DNA from: Acidobacteriota bacterium
GTDB lineage: Bacteria; Acidobacteriota; Vicinamibacteria; Marinacidobacterales; SMYC01
Reading direction: 5' to 3'
NCBI GenBank assembly: GCA_004356105.1
Contig: SMYC01000214.1
Coordinates: 1 to 35,127, forward strand
DNA length: 35,127 nucleotides
Part shown: positions 23,254-30,620 of the stretch, piece after piece
Numbering within the stretch: position 1 is the stretch's first letter
Layout of the letters: each line of letters starts with the position of its first letter
Program-made: the position numbers and the translations under genes
Notes under the pieces: generated by a model
What the model was told of the DNA's origin: nothing
What the model saw: only the letters and a program-made list of their open reading frames with translations
Database searches by the model: none

Positions 23254-24912
23254 CTAGCGCAGGCTTCCGTAGATCTTCTCGCGATAGAGGCGTTCGAGCT
23301 CTAGATTGCCGAGGGCGAAATGGACGTCCGAGAGCTTCAACCAGATGGAATCTGCGTCTTCACGGCTCTCGGCGCTCGCCTCGTAGCGAGCTTGGGCCGC
23401 GAGCAGGTCACCGGCGTAAAACGCCGCGTCGCCCTGCCGCTCGAGCCAACGTCCTGTCGGAAGCTTCATCCTCTCGAAGAGAGACGCCATCCGCTCGGCA
23501 TAGAGCTGGGCTTCGTTGTAACGCTTCTGCCACAGGAACACGTAGAAGCGGAGGTCCGCCGAGAGCGCGGCGCTGATGAGAGCCGGCCATTCGGCGGGGA
23601 ACTCGGATTTCAATGCGTCCGCGAGCCCCGGTCCGATATCCCCGGACCACAGCCGTTTCACGAGCTCGTGAGTGAAGGCTTTGGTCGAGCTTTCGGCGGA
23701 CGCCTTTAGCCATTGCTCGGCGCTCTCGAGATCCTGCCGCGCAATCCCGATCGTCGCCGAGAGCGCGGGAAATCGCGGGTCGTCTTGCCACAACGGGTAG
23801 ATGTCGAGCAGCAGCGCGTCGGCCTCGGGCCACTTCTTCGCGCGCGCGAGGGCGAGCACCTCGGACATCGCATAGATTTTCCCTTCCGGTGCTTTGTCGC
23901 GCGCGCGCCGGAAGAGCTCGAGAGCCTCAGGAGGAGCGTCACACCCAAGGCGCCAGTCACGCATCGCGGATAGCCGGCGGCGCAGAAACGGTGTGAGCTC
24001 ACGCGTCAATTTCAACGCCACGTCGGCATCCGTGAGGAGCGACATGCCGCCGGCCGCAGCAAGCTCGGATAAGTCGGTAGACGCGAATCCGAAATCCGCA
24101 TAAGCCAGGACGGGCGCGCAGCCGGGCTTCTCGTAAAGACGCACCAGATAGCGGTCGTACATGTCGACAAAAAGCATCCGGCGACCGGGCGCCACGAACG
24201 GCGTCTCGGAAACGGGGATGTCGTTCGTGATGGCGATGTCGTCGATGTAAAACCAAGCGTTCGACCGATCTCGGCCGGGAAGATCTCCGATGAACGAGTA
24301 CTTGCGAAGCCCTGAACCTGGGATGCCCACCGCGTTGACTTGCTCCGCAAGAGCCACGACCGGATCGTCCTGCCCCTCGGCGTGCACCAACAGATCGTAG
24401 GTCCCGGCATCAACGTTATAGGAGATATCGACGACGTACCAGGTAAAGGGCTCGACGTCGAAAAGGGGCACATCTTCACCATCCGAGACTTGGTAGAGGG
24501 TGCCGCGACGCAGCTTGAGCCAGATAGCCAGCCCGTGCTCACTCATCGAGAAATGGGCGTTTCCGGCAAAGGCGATGTTCATCGGCTCCTCGGTCTCGAC
24601 GATGAGCATCGCGAAGTGGATGAAGAGATAACCGTGCCACTTGTCCGCAAAAAACCCTTGGAGCTCGGCGAACTGCCCGTCCCCCGCGATGTCCTTGATC
24701 TCCACGCTGCGGTAGCCGCTATAGCGGTAGAGCGAGCTCAAGGAAACGCTCCCTTTTGCGCCGTCGAAGACCATCAATGTATAGGGGCCGGTCTCGACGC
24801 CCTCCTCCTCGAAGTCATACCAAACAAGGGTGTTCGAGGCGCCATCCTCCAGCTGGGGCTGCTGGGGCACAAAAAGAGACACCGCCGCCGCGAGAAAAAG
24901 GACAGGGAGCAT
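23254..24912 (-). CDS. Exported protein with LamG-like N-terminal domain and helical (TPR-like) C-terminal half
   Basis: The 552-residue protein has a short signal peptide (about 1-17). Residues about 28-235 look like a concanavalin/LamG-type beta-sandwich: 'LVWYDFEEEGVETGPYTLMV' at the start, LYRYSGYRSVEIKD, then FTWYVVDISYNVDAGTYDLL and SNAWFYIDDIAITND at the end, which is the usual closing strand of such domains. The C-terminal half (about 300-552) is alpha-helical with TPR-like pairs, for example AKKWPEADALLLDIYPLW and RYEASAESREDADSIWLKLS. The combination suggests an exported carbohydrate-binding or scaffold protein. I do not recognise a named family. It is convergent with the MATE gene and divergent from the small beta-repeat protein. 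Confidence 0.7.
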   Translation of the reverse strand: MLPVLFLAAAVSLFVPQQPQLEDGASNTLVWYDFEEEGVETGPYTLMVFDGAKGSVSLSSLYRYSGYRSVEIKDIAGDGQFAELQGFFADKWHGYLFIHFAMLIVETEEPMNIAFAGNAHFSMSEHGLAIWLKLRRGTLYQVSDGEDVPLFDVEPFTWYVVDISYNVDAGTYDLLVHAEGQDDPVVALAEQVNAVGIPGSGLRKYSFIGDLPGRDRSNAWFYIDDIAITNDIPVSETPFVAPGRRMLFVDMYDRYLVRLYEKPGCAPVLAYADFGFASTDLSELAAAGGMSLLTDADVALKLTRELTPFLRRRLSAMRDWRLGCDAPPEALELFRRARDKAPEGKIYAMSEVLALARAKKWPEADALLLDIYPLWQDDPRFPALSATIGIARQDLESAEQWLKASAESSTKAFTHELVKRLWSGDIGPGLADALKSEFPAEWPALISAALSADLRFYVFLWQKRYNEAQLYAERMASLFERMKLPTGRWLERQGDAAFYAGDLLAAQARYEASAESREDADSIWLKLSDVHFALGNLELERLYREKIYGSLR

Positions 24913-24982
24913 ATATTATTGTAGCAACCGTGAACCAGAAGCCCCCCACCTTCGTATGTGATTGAGGAGGGAGATTACTGTG

Positions 24983-25615
24983 ATGAAGCATCTGATCGGC
25001 GCCGCCGTCATTCTGTGTCTCGCCACGAGTGTTTCCGCCCGCGAAGTCCGCAGTTTCAGCCGCGATTTCGACGCTAAAGGTCTCGACCAGCTGCGCTTGG
25101 ATATCGCCGTGGGTGTGCTCGAGATCGAGGGCACGTCAGGCGATCGCATCGAGGTCGAGGTGCAGATCGAATGCAATTTTCGGAAATCCAAATGCCGCGA
25201 TCTGGCCGAAGCTATCGATCTCGTCGCGAGCACCTTCGGGGACGAGATCGCGCTCGAGCTCGACGGCCTCAAAAAGTGGCGATCGCTCGGCATGTCGTTC
25301 GAGATCCAAGTGAAAGCGCCTGCCCGGATGGAGCTCGACGTGGAGCTCGGCGTCGGAAGCCTCGACATTCAAGGCTTCGAGAACGACATCACCGTAGACC
25401 AGGGTATCGGGGAGCTGAAGGTGACGATGGCCGAGTCGCGCGTGGACTTTGTCGATATCGACGCGGGCCTCGGCGAGGCCAACATACGTTTCACAGGCGG
25501 GCATCTGGCCGCGAGTGGAATTTTTGACAACGACCTTCGCTGGAGCGAAGGAAAAGGCGCGGCCCGCGTGCGTCTCGACCTCGGCATCGGCGAAGTCGAC
25601 CTGCGACTTCGATAA
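24983..25615 (+). CDS. Exported beta-repeat protein (DUF4097/toast-rack-like)
   Basis: I start at the ATG at 24983, behind GAGGAGGGAG; an in-frame TTG at 24962 would lie upstream of that ribosome-binding site. The 210-residue protein has a signal peptide (about 1-20, VSARE) and then a series of short parallel strands: VGVLEIEGTSGDRIEVEVQ, VELGVGSLDIQGFENDITV, QGIGELKVTM, LGEANIRF and LGIGEVDLRLR. The alternating G-x-G/L-x-I-x-G pattern is that of DUF4097-type adhesin-like or toast-rack domains, often attached to envelope-stress proteins. Function unknown. The C-terminus closes with the same motif, so the protein looks complete. Confidence 0.7.
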   Translation: MKHLIGAAVILCLATSVSAREVRSFSRDFDAKGLDQLRLDIAVGVLEIEGTSGDRIEVEVQIECNFRKSKCRDLAEAIDLVASTFGDEIALELDGLKKWRSLGMSFEIQVKAPARMELDVELGVGSLDIQGFENDITVDQGIGELKVTMAESRVDFVDIDAGLGEANIRFTGGHLAASGIFDNDLRWSEGKGAARVRLDLGIGEVDLRLR

Positions 25616-25657
25616 AGACTCGCCACAACAGAGCGCACGTATTAGAGTAGTCGCTCT

Positions 25658-25885
25658 GTGAAGTGGATGCTGACGATCGTCTTCCGCTGGCGCCCGACGA
25701 ACACCGAGTGGCAGTACAAGACGGTGATCACCAAGAAACCGCCCGAGCGGTGGCTCGCGGACCGGCTCGAAGCCGTCAAGATCGGCGACGTCGCCCAGCT
25801 GGAGGCGAGCGTCCTCTACGCCCGCGAAATTTCCGAGGAAGACGCCGAAGCGCTCGACCTCGTGATCGAAGATTCCGACCTGTAG
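25658..25885 (+). CDS. Small hypothetical protein
   Basis: A 75-residue frame starting at GTG (25658), with an alternative ATG at 25667. The C-terminal half is acidic and helical (ISEEDAEALDLVIEDSDL), and the composition looks protein-like. There is no good Shine-Dalgarno sequence, and I know no family. It lies in a decayed stretch, immediately before an oxidoreductase remnant. It may be real or a fragment. Confidence 0.4.
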   Translation: MKWMLTIVFRWRPTNTEWQYKTVITKKPPERWLADRLEAVKIGDVAQLEASVLYAREISEEDAEALDLVIEDSDL

Positions 25886-25891
25886 CTCGTA

Positions 25892-26086
25892 CAGCAAAGC
25901 AACTTCCACGACTACCCCGTGCTCCGCATGGACGAGACCCCAGAGATCGAAGTCCACATCGTGAAGAGCAGTGAAGCGCCCACGGGTGTAGGCGAGCCGG
26001 GGGTGCCTCCCATTGCGCCAGCGGTCACAAACGCTCTGTTCGCGCTGACGGGAAAGCGGATACGGAAGCTGCCGATTCGTCTGTAG
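25892..26086 (+). pseudogene. C-terminal 64 codons of a molybdopterin xanthine-dehydrogenase-type large subunit
   Basis: Beginning CAG CAA AGC, this frame reads [20 protein letters not shown], then [20 protein letters not shown], then [20 protein letters not shown] followed by PIRL and a stop. This is the classical C-terminus of isoquinoline 1-oxidoreductase/aldehyde oxidase-type beta subunits: QSNFxDYPVLRMxExPxIEVHI, and the 'GxGExGVPPxAPAxxNAxxxxTGxRxRxLP' active-site region including the catalytic glutamate of GEPG. Family proteins exceed 700 residues, and a stop codon lies just upstream of this block. It is a leftover of a deleted gene. Confidence 0.85.
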
Positions 26087-26114
26087 CAGGTGCCCGAGAC
26101 CTCATCAAACTCGG

Positions 26115-26557
26115 TTGCGAAAGAAGCCGCAATGGAAAGACCAGTCCATATCGTCTGAGCCTTCCAAGCCGTCGGACGAACACCGTCCAGAAAGAGCCGG
26201 CGGACGCAGTGAGAATGAGCCGCCACCGGTACGCCCGGCAGCCCCTGAAAAGCGGCCTACTGTCGCGCCGCTATCACAGGCGCGCTATCAAGTAACGTTC
26301 ACGGCTAGCGCCGAGCTTCGCGACAAACTCGAACGGCTCGAGTACCATCACGACGATCCCTACGGAATGGGTGGCGATCGTAGTGCGAGCAATGTTCGGC
26401 TCCTATGCAAATGCCACAACCTGTACATGGCCAAGCTGGACTTCGGCAAAGAGAAATGGACGCGTACCGTCGTTCAGCCGACCGGGTCGGTGAACCGGCG
26501 CCGTCGTTTGAGCTCTGCCCGGGGAGAGTTGAACCGCGCCCGCTTGTTGCGGTGTAG
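26115..26557 (+). pseudogene. HNH endonuclease pseudogene with internal deletion and frameshift
   Basis: The frame begins with a variable Ser/Pro-rich region, then AAPEKRPTVAPLSQARYQVT and FTASAELRDKLERL, a very typical segment of the HNH endonucleases common in Myxococcota and related bacteria. It then jumps directly to EYHHDDPYGMGGDRSASNVR and LLCKCHNLYMAKLDFGKEK, the C-terminal HNH core (H-H...N...H). The 80-100 residues normally between (helical linker and the Cys/zinc-bearing 'RDGGRCTF' part) are missing. After KEK the frame shifts by one base and continues MDAYRRSADRVGEPAPSFEL...EPRPLVAV to a stop at 26557. Both breaks argue against function. Confidence 0.8.
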
Positions 26558-26840
26558 CTTCCGGCCAAAAACACATGGCCCGCCGCTCAATATGCCAGCA
26601 GTCCCTTTTCCACTGTCGTCTTCAATTTTTTTCACGTCCTCTGTCCGGAAACGAGCTCGTTGAGGATTTACTTGAAGTCTACGAACACGTGTTCGGTGTG
26701 AGAAGACAAATCCGCCGCGGCCAGCGATAGTTTCTCGCGTGATAGGAAGGGCCACGGCGGCGGCTTTGCTCGTTTTGAACGACATGCCTCGGATGACGAC
26801 GCGCCAGTTGCCCACAGTCCTCCACCGCCTTAAGACCTTG
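26558..26840. other. Stretch without a supported gene between the HNH remnant and the first TA pair
   Basis: Short open frames exist on both strands, but none has a family signature or ribosome-binding site. It may be further decayed sequence. Confidence 0.5.
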
Positions 26841-26876
26841 TTGATATATACCTATGTAGATACTACATAAATGTAG
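26841..26876 (+). promoter_or_regulatory. Promoter with triple half-site operator for the first TacAT-type module
   Basis: TTGATA (26841-26846) and TACATA (26864-26869) with a 17-base spacer form a good sigma-70-type promoter. Three copies of the half-site ATGTAG alternate in orientation across and after the -10 box: ATGTAG (26854-26859), CTACAT (26863-26868) and ATGTAG (26871-26876), with spacers of three and two bases. A ribbon-helix-helix antitoxin binds such sites, so autorepression is likely. The antitoxin GTG follows at 26893, with GGAGGG ahead. Confidence 0.6.
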
Positions 26877-26892
26877 AAAGTTTGGAGGGCAA

Positions 26893-27159
26893 GTGGCAAC
26901 GACGCAGATTTCGGCACATATCTCAGTGGAAACGAAGGCTCGTCTCGAGCGTTTCGTTAGGAGAAGCGGCCAGACGCGCGGACGCGTTATCGAGGACGCG
27001 TTGCTTCAGCACTTGTTGGCTCTCGAGGAACTTCCGAGCAATGTGATCATACCCGCTCGCATCGTGTTGAGTCGCGAGAGCGCCGAGAAAGTTCGGGAGA
27101 TGATCGCACGTCCTCCTGAGCCTACGGAGGACATGAAGCGTCTCTTCGATGACCGTTGA
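26893..27159 (+). CDS. Ribbon-helix-helix antitoxin (TacA/DUF1778-like)
   Basis: The 88-residue protein starts at GTG (26893) behind GGAGGG. The N-terminus, TTQISAHISVETKARLERFV, is a ribbon-helix-helix DNA-binding domain: a beta strand, then helices containing RSGQTRGRVIEDALLQHL. The C-terminus (from about 50: IIPARIVLSRESAEKVREMI, then ARPPEPTEDMKRLF) is the usual toxin-wrapping arm of antitoxins paired with GNAT toxins. The toxin gene overlaps it by 11 bases. It is expected to repress its own promoter and neutralise the partner. The partner is frameshifted, so this antitoxin may now act alone or against related toxins such as the one at 32.7 kb. Confidence 0.8.
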   Translation: MATTQISAHISVETKARLERFVRRSGQTRGRVIEDALLQHLLALEELPSNVIIPARIVLSRESAEKVREMIARPPEPTEDMKRLFDDR

Positions 27160-27663
27160 AATTCGTGCCCTCGAACGTTCGGATGATCGACAAGCGTTCA
27201 GCTGCGGGGACGAGGCCCTCGACGTTTATTTTCACCGATATGCCGGGCAGAATCAGTTCCGTCATCACCTCGGCGTAACCTATGTAGCTGTGGAGGCCGA
27301 ACGTATCCTCGGTTTCGTCACCGTCTCACCGGGCTCTCTCGATGCCGACGACTTAGCCTCAGGCCAAAAAACACCACCTTATCCGGTGCCCATTCTCCGG
27401 CTCGCGCGCCTCGCGGTCGATACCTCTGCCAGAGGCCGCGGCTTGGAAAGACACTTCTTCGTTTCGTGATAGAGCTTGCAGAGAAAATGATGGCCGAGCT
27501 TGGATGCGTCGGTTTGGTGGTCGATTCAAAACGTGAGGCCACGGAATTCTACGAGCGTTATGGCTTCAAGAGCCTTCAAGTTCTCGAAGGAAATCTACCA
27601 GAACATCCTGCACCTATCCCGATGTTCCTGTCGATCGGCTCGACGCCGAAGAAGCGCTCGTGA
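27149..27663 (+). pseudogene. GNAT-family toxin (TacT-like), frameshifted
   Basis: The first part, 27149 to about 27445, encodes IRALERSDDRQAFSCGDEAL, DVYFHRYAGQNQFRHHLGVT and YAVILRLARLAVD-type motifs (PYPVPILRLARLAVD) of TacT-family acetyltransferases. It then reads RGRGLERHFFVS and stops. Moving one base over gives GKTLLRFVIELAEKMMAELG, then VVDSKREATEFYERYGF...PMFLSIG, the missing acetyl-CoA-binding end and the conserved C-terminus. A single missing G in TTGGAAAG (about 27444) explains the break. Toxins of this kind acetylate aminoacyl-tRNA; the interrupted acetyl-CoA loop means the protein is unlikely to be active. An assembly error would restore it. Confidence 0.8.
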
Positions 27664-27671
27664 ATTTGATA

Positions 27672-27886
27672 TCACGGCGACCTCAGCTCGATCAACTTCC
27701 GGTCCACGTTCCAGTCGACCTCCCCTACATAGAACCAAAGTGGGCGTGACGGGAAGTGTAGTCGTTTGGAGTCCCTTGACCATCGAAATGCGACGCGACG
27801 AAGTCGGGCATCTGGGGGTAGTAGTGATACGCCAGCACGATGCCTGCAACCGCCAGCAGCACGATCAGGGCTCGCTAGAAACTCAT
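27672..27886 (-). pseudogene. DUF1648 (SdpI-like) 5' end with nonsense codon, joined to an S9-peptidase fragment
   Basis: On the minus strand an ATG at 27886 with a strong GGAGGTGGA ahead reads MSF, then a stop, then continues RALIVLLAVAGIVLAYHYYP, QMPDFVASHFDGQGTPNDYT, which matches the DUF1648 start (membrane helix then 'YYPQLPxxVASHFDxxGxPNxW'). After about 27751 the sequence changes to a 46-base near-copy of the S9 peptidase gene (27705-27750 resembles 28804-28848): TPTLVLC, one inserted base, then GEVDWNV, ending LIELRSP and a stop at 27672. It is a chimera of two gene ends with a premature stop. Confidence 0.75.
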
Positions 27887-28005
27887 TCCACCTCCGATGG
27901 GTACGGTTGTTGGCGATGAAGTCTTTCAAGTATTGTCGCAAAGTACGATGTCTCACGAGGCGAGCGAGGCAAATTCTACAGGCCGGACGAGGCCGGAGGC
28001 GACCC

Positions 28006-28569
28006 GTGCGAAGGGCAATCTACGCGGCTATAGTGATCGGATGTGGGGGGTGCAGTAGCGACCCCCCATCGCCGGACGCGCGTCCGGCAACGTCTTCTGT
28101 GCAGACGCCGGCTGAGTCAGTGGCGGAAGGGTTCATCCTGAGGACCGGGGAAGGCGAGGTGCTCCAGAATGGCATCGTTGTGAAAGCGTCACCGGCCACT
28201 GGTACTCTGGGGTCCATTCTCGTGGAGCAAACCTTCCCGAGAGGCGGAGGGACGGCTCTGCACCTCCATGAGCAGGGCGACGAACTTTTCTACGTCGTCT
28301 CAGGGCGCGGCACAGCAACGTTGGGTGACTCGACGAACGAGATTGGCCCAGGTGACGTCATCTTCGTCCCGCGAAATGCCGTGCATCGCATTGGGAACCT
28401 CAATAGTGACGAGCCGTTGCGGGTCGTCTTCTTCATGGATAGCCCCGAGTTGGTCGAGGAATTCCGCGCCATCCACGAACGGGTTACGTCGGAACCCGAT
28501 CGACCGATTACGAACGAGGAGCGAGCAGCCATCTCGGAGCGCATTGGCGGCGGGAGAGCGGTGCGATGA
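28006..28569 (+). CDS. Lipoprotein with cupin domain
   Basis: I start at the GTG at 28006, six bases after GGAGG. This gives a 187-residue protein with a lipoprotein signal (RRAIYAAIVIGCGGCSSD, lipobox cysteine in IGCGGC) and a cupin barrel: GTALHLHEQGDELFYVVSGR (residues about 78-97) and EIGPGDVIFVPRNAVHRIGN, with the metal-binding HxHxxGDE and the closing PxxxxH. Longer in-frame extensions upstream run antisense through the DUF1648 remnant and are not credible. Cupins of this type bind small molecules or act as oxygenases or isomerases; no substrate is implied. It is convergent with the S9 peptidase gene. Confidence 0.75.
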   Translation: MRRAIYAAIVIGCGGCSSDPPSPDARPATSSVQTPAESVAEGFILRTGEGEVLQNGIVVKASPATGTLGSILVEQTFPRGGGTALHLHEQGDELFYVVSGRGTATLGDSTNEIGPGDVIFVPRNAVHRIGNLNSDEPLRVVFFMDSPELVEEFRAIHERVTSEPDRPITNEERAAISERIGGGRAVR

Positions 28570-28605
28570 TAGCGATGCGGTCGTCGTAGCTGAGGGAGAC
28601 CGTCC

Positions 28606-30597
28606 TTACGGCTGGGGCGTCGGCTTCGGCGTCTCCTCCGTGCCGCGCAGCAACCGGTCGAACCAGGCAAGGTAACGCTCGTAGCGGTCTTTCTGATAGG
28701 ACGGCACTCGGATACCGTGGCTTTGCCCTGGATAGATGATGAGCTGCGTGTCGACCCCTCGCCGCCTCAAGCTCTGGTAGAGCTGCTCCGATTGATTGAG
28801 CGGCACGTTCCAGTCAACCTCGCCGCAAAGAACCAAAGTCGGCGTCACGATATTGGCGACATGAGTGATAGGTGAGATCTTATTGTAGAGCTCGGCATTC
28901 TCCCAAGGCAGGCCGAGCTCGAGCTCCCACTGAAGCTGGTAGTGATCCGTTCCGTAAGCCGAGAGATAGTTCGTCTCGCTCGCGCCGCTCGTCGCCGCCT
29001 TGAATCGCCCGGTCTTCGTGATCACATAGTTCGTGAGGATGCCGCCATAGCTCCAACCACCGACGCCCAGCCGTTCCGGGTCCGCGTAGCCAAGCTCGAC
29101 GACGTGGTCGACCGCCGCCATGACGTCTTCGTAGTCTTTGTTGCCCCAATCCGCCCAAATCGCGTGGCTGAACGCTTCACCGTAGCCCGACGAGCCGCGA
29201 GGATTCGCAGAGACGACCACGTAGCCCGCGCCCGCGAAGACGTGCCACTGAGTGTTGAAGCGCGTCGAGTATTGCGATACCGGGCCGCCGTGAATCCACA
29301 GGATCGTCGGATAGCGCCGGCCGGCGACGAAGTCGGGTGGTTTCGTGACGAAGCCTTCCACTTCCGTCCCGTCCTTGCTCTTGAAATGAATGTTCTCGAC
29401 CTCACCAAGCGTTACCTCGCTCAAGAGCACGTCGTTCGCTCTCGAAAGCTGGCGCAAGTCAGCGGTGAAGACTTCCGGCGGCCGCTGTGGGTGCGAGACG
29501 AGAAGCGCCGTCTCGCCGGATGGCGCCGCGTGATGGCTCCGGACGTCGCGATCGCCCGCGACGACTCGCGTGACCGCTCCACCACTGACCGGGATGCTCG
29601 CCAAATGTTGGTTGCCGCTGTCTTCGAGCAAAAAGAGGATCGCGTTGCCGTCAGGTGCAAAGCTCGGTGAACGGACACTGCGGTCGAGCCCACTGCTCAA
29701 AACTCGCGCCTCCCCTCCATCCGCCGGAATCACCGCCAGGTGATCCGTCGCGTACCAGATGAGCTCGGGCTTCAAGGTTGAAACGTGCGCGATCCATTGC
29801 CCGTCGGGGCTCCACGCGGGCGAGCGGTCCGCGCCGGGATTGGTGGTGAGCTGACGCGGTTCGCCACCGCCCGCGGGCACGAGAAAGATATCCGAGTTGC
29901 TGTTGCCGTCAGGCTCGTCGGTGCGGTTGCTCACGAAAGCGATCTCGCGTCCATCCGGAGACCACGCGGGCGACGCGTCGTCATAGGGCCCGTCGGTAAT
30001 CTGACGTGACTCTCCCGTGGCGACATCGATGACGTACAGATGCGCACGGCGATCGTCTAGATAGCCGCGTCCGTCCCGCTTGAACTGAAGTCGCGTGATG
30101 ACGAGGGGAGGGATAGTCTTGGTCTCGGACTCGTCGTCATCAGTCTCAGGCTTCGGATCGCGTGAGACGAGTGTTACGGCCAAGCTGTCGGGTGACCACG
30201 CGAAGTCGGAGACGCCGCCTTTCATCGAGCTGAGCTTCCGCGGCTCTCCCCCGCGCAAGTCCAAGAGCCAGATCTGAGTCTTGGCCTTGTCACCACGATT
30301 CGAAAGAAAGGCGAGATACCGGCCGTCCGCGCTGAAGCGAGGCCGGTTGTTCGACTTCGTGCTCGTGGTGAGGGCTACCGGGTCGCCGCCGTCCATGGGC
30401 ACCATGTAGATATTCGAATAGCGGGAATCCTCGTCGAGATCGAGCTCGGAGACAACGTAAGCAACAAAAGCCCCATCCGGGGAAACCCTTGGCTCCGACA
30501 CGTTCTTGACGGCGAGTGCGTCGGCCACGGAGAAGGGCCTCTCCGCAAAGGCGTTCAGTGAGCTCAACACAGCGAGAAGTGCGGCGGCATAGCGCAT
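28606..30597 (-). CDS. Exported S9-family serine peptidase (dipeptidyl/acylaminoacyl peptidase-like)
   Basis: I start at the ATG at 30597 (663 residues), behind GGAGGA with five bases spacing, because it gives a clean signal peptide (MRYAAALLAVLSSLNAFA); the frame continues upstream without a plausible start. The N-terminal beta-propeller (about 20-390) shows repeated PD40/TolB-like 'SPAWSPDGREIAFVSNRTDE' units. The C-terminal alpha/beta-hydrolase carries the triad Ser516 in GGWSYGG, Asp595 in EVDWNV and His627 in GQSHGI, in the usual order. It cleaves oligopeptides outside the cytoplasm. A 45-base piece covering the Asp region is duplicated at 27705-27750. It is the last gene of a minus-strand pair with the fusion protein, 23 bases away. 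Confidence 0.9.
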   Translation of the reverse strand: MRYAAALLAVLSSLNAFAERPFSVADALAVKNVSEPRVSPDGAFVAYVVSELDLDEDSRYSNIYMVPMDGGDPVALTTSTKSNNRPRFSADGRYLAFLSNRGDKAKTQIWLLDLRGGEPRKLSSMKGGVSDFAWSPDSLAVTLVSRDPKPETDDDESETKTIPPLVITRLQFKRDGRGYLDDRRAHLYVIDVATGESRQITDGPYDDASPAWSPDGREIAFVSNRTDEPDGNSNSDIFLVPAGGGEPRQLTTNPGADRSPAWSPDGQWIAHVSTLKPELIWYATDHLAVIPADGGEARVLSSGLDRSVRSPSFAPDGNAILFLLEDSGNQHLASIPVSGGAVTRVVAGDRDVRSHHAAPSGETALLVSHPQRPPEVFTADLRQLSRANDVLLSEVTLGEVENIHFKSKDGTEVEGFVTKPPDFVAGRRYPTILWIHGGPVSQYSTRFNTQWHVFAGAGYVVVSANPRGSSGYGEAFSHAIWADWGNKDYEDVMAAVDHVVELGYADPERLGVGGWSYGGILTNYVITKTGRFKAATSGASETNYLSAYGTDHYQLQWELELGLPWENAELYNKISPITHVANIVTPTLVLCGEVDWNVPLNQSEQLYQSLRRRGVDTQLIIYPGQSHGIRVPSYQKDRYERYLAWFDRLLRGTEETPKPTPQP

Positions 30598-30620
30598 CGA
30601 TATCCTCCTCCCCCGGGAGT

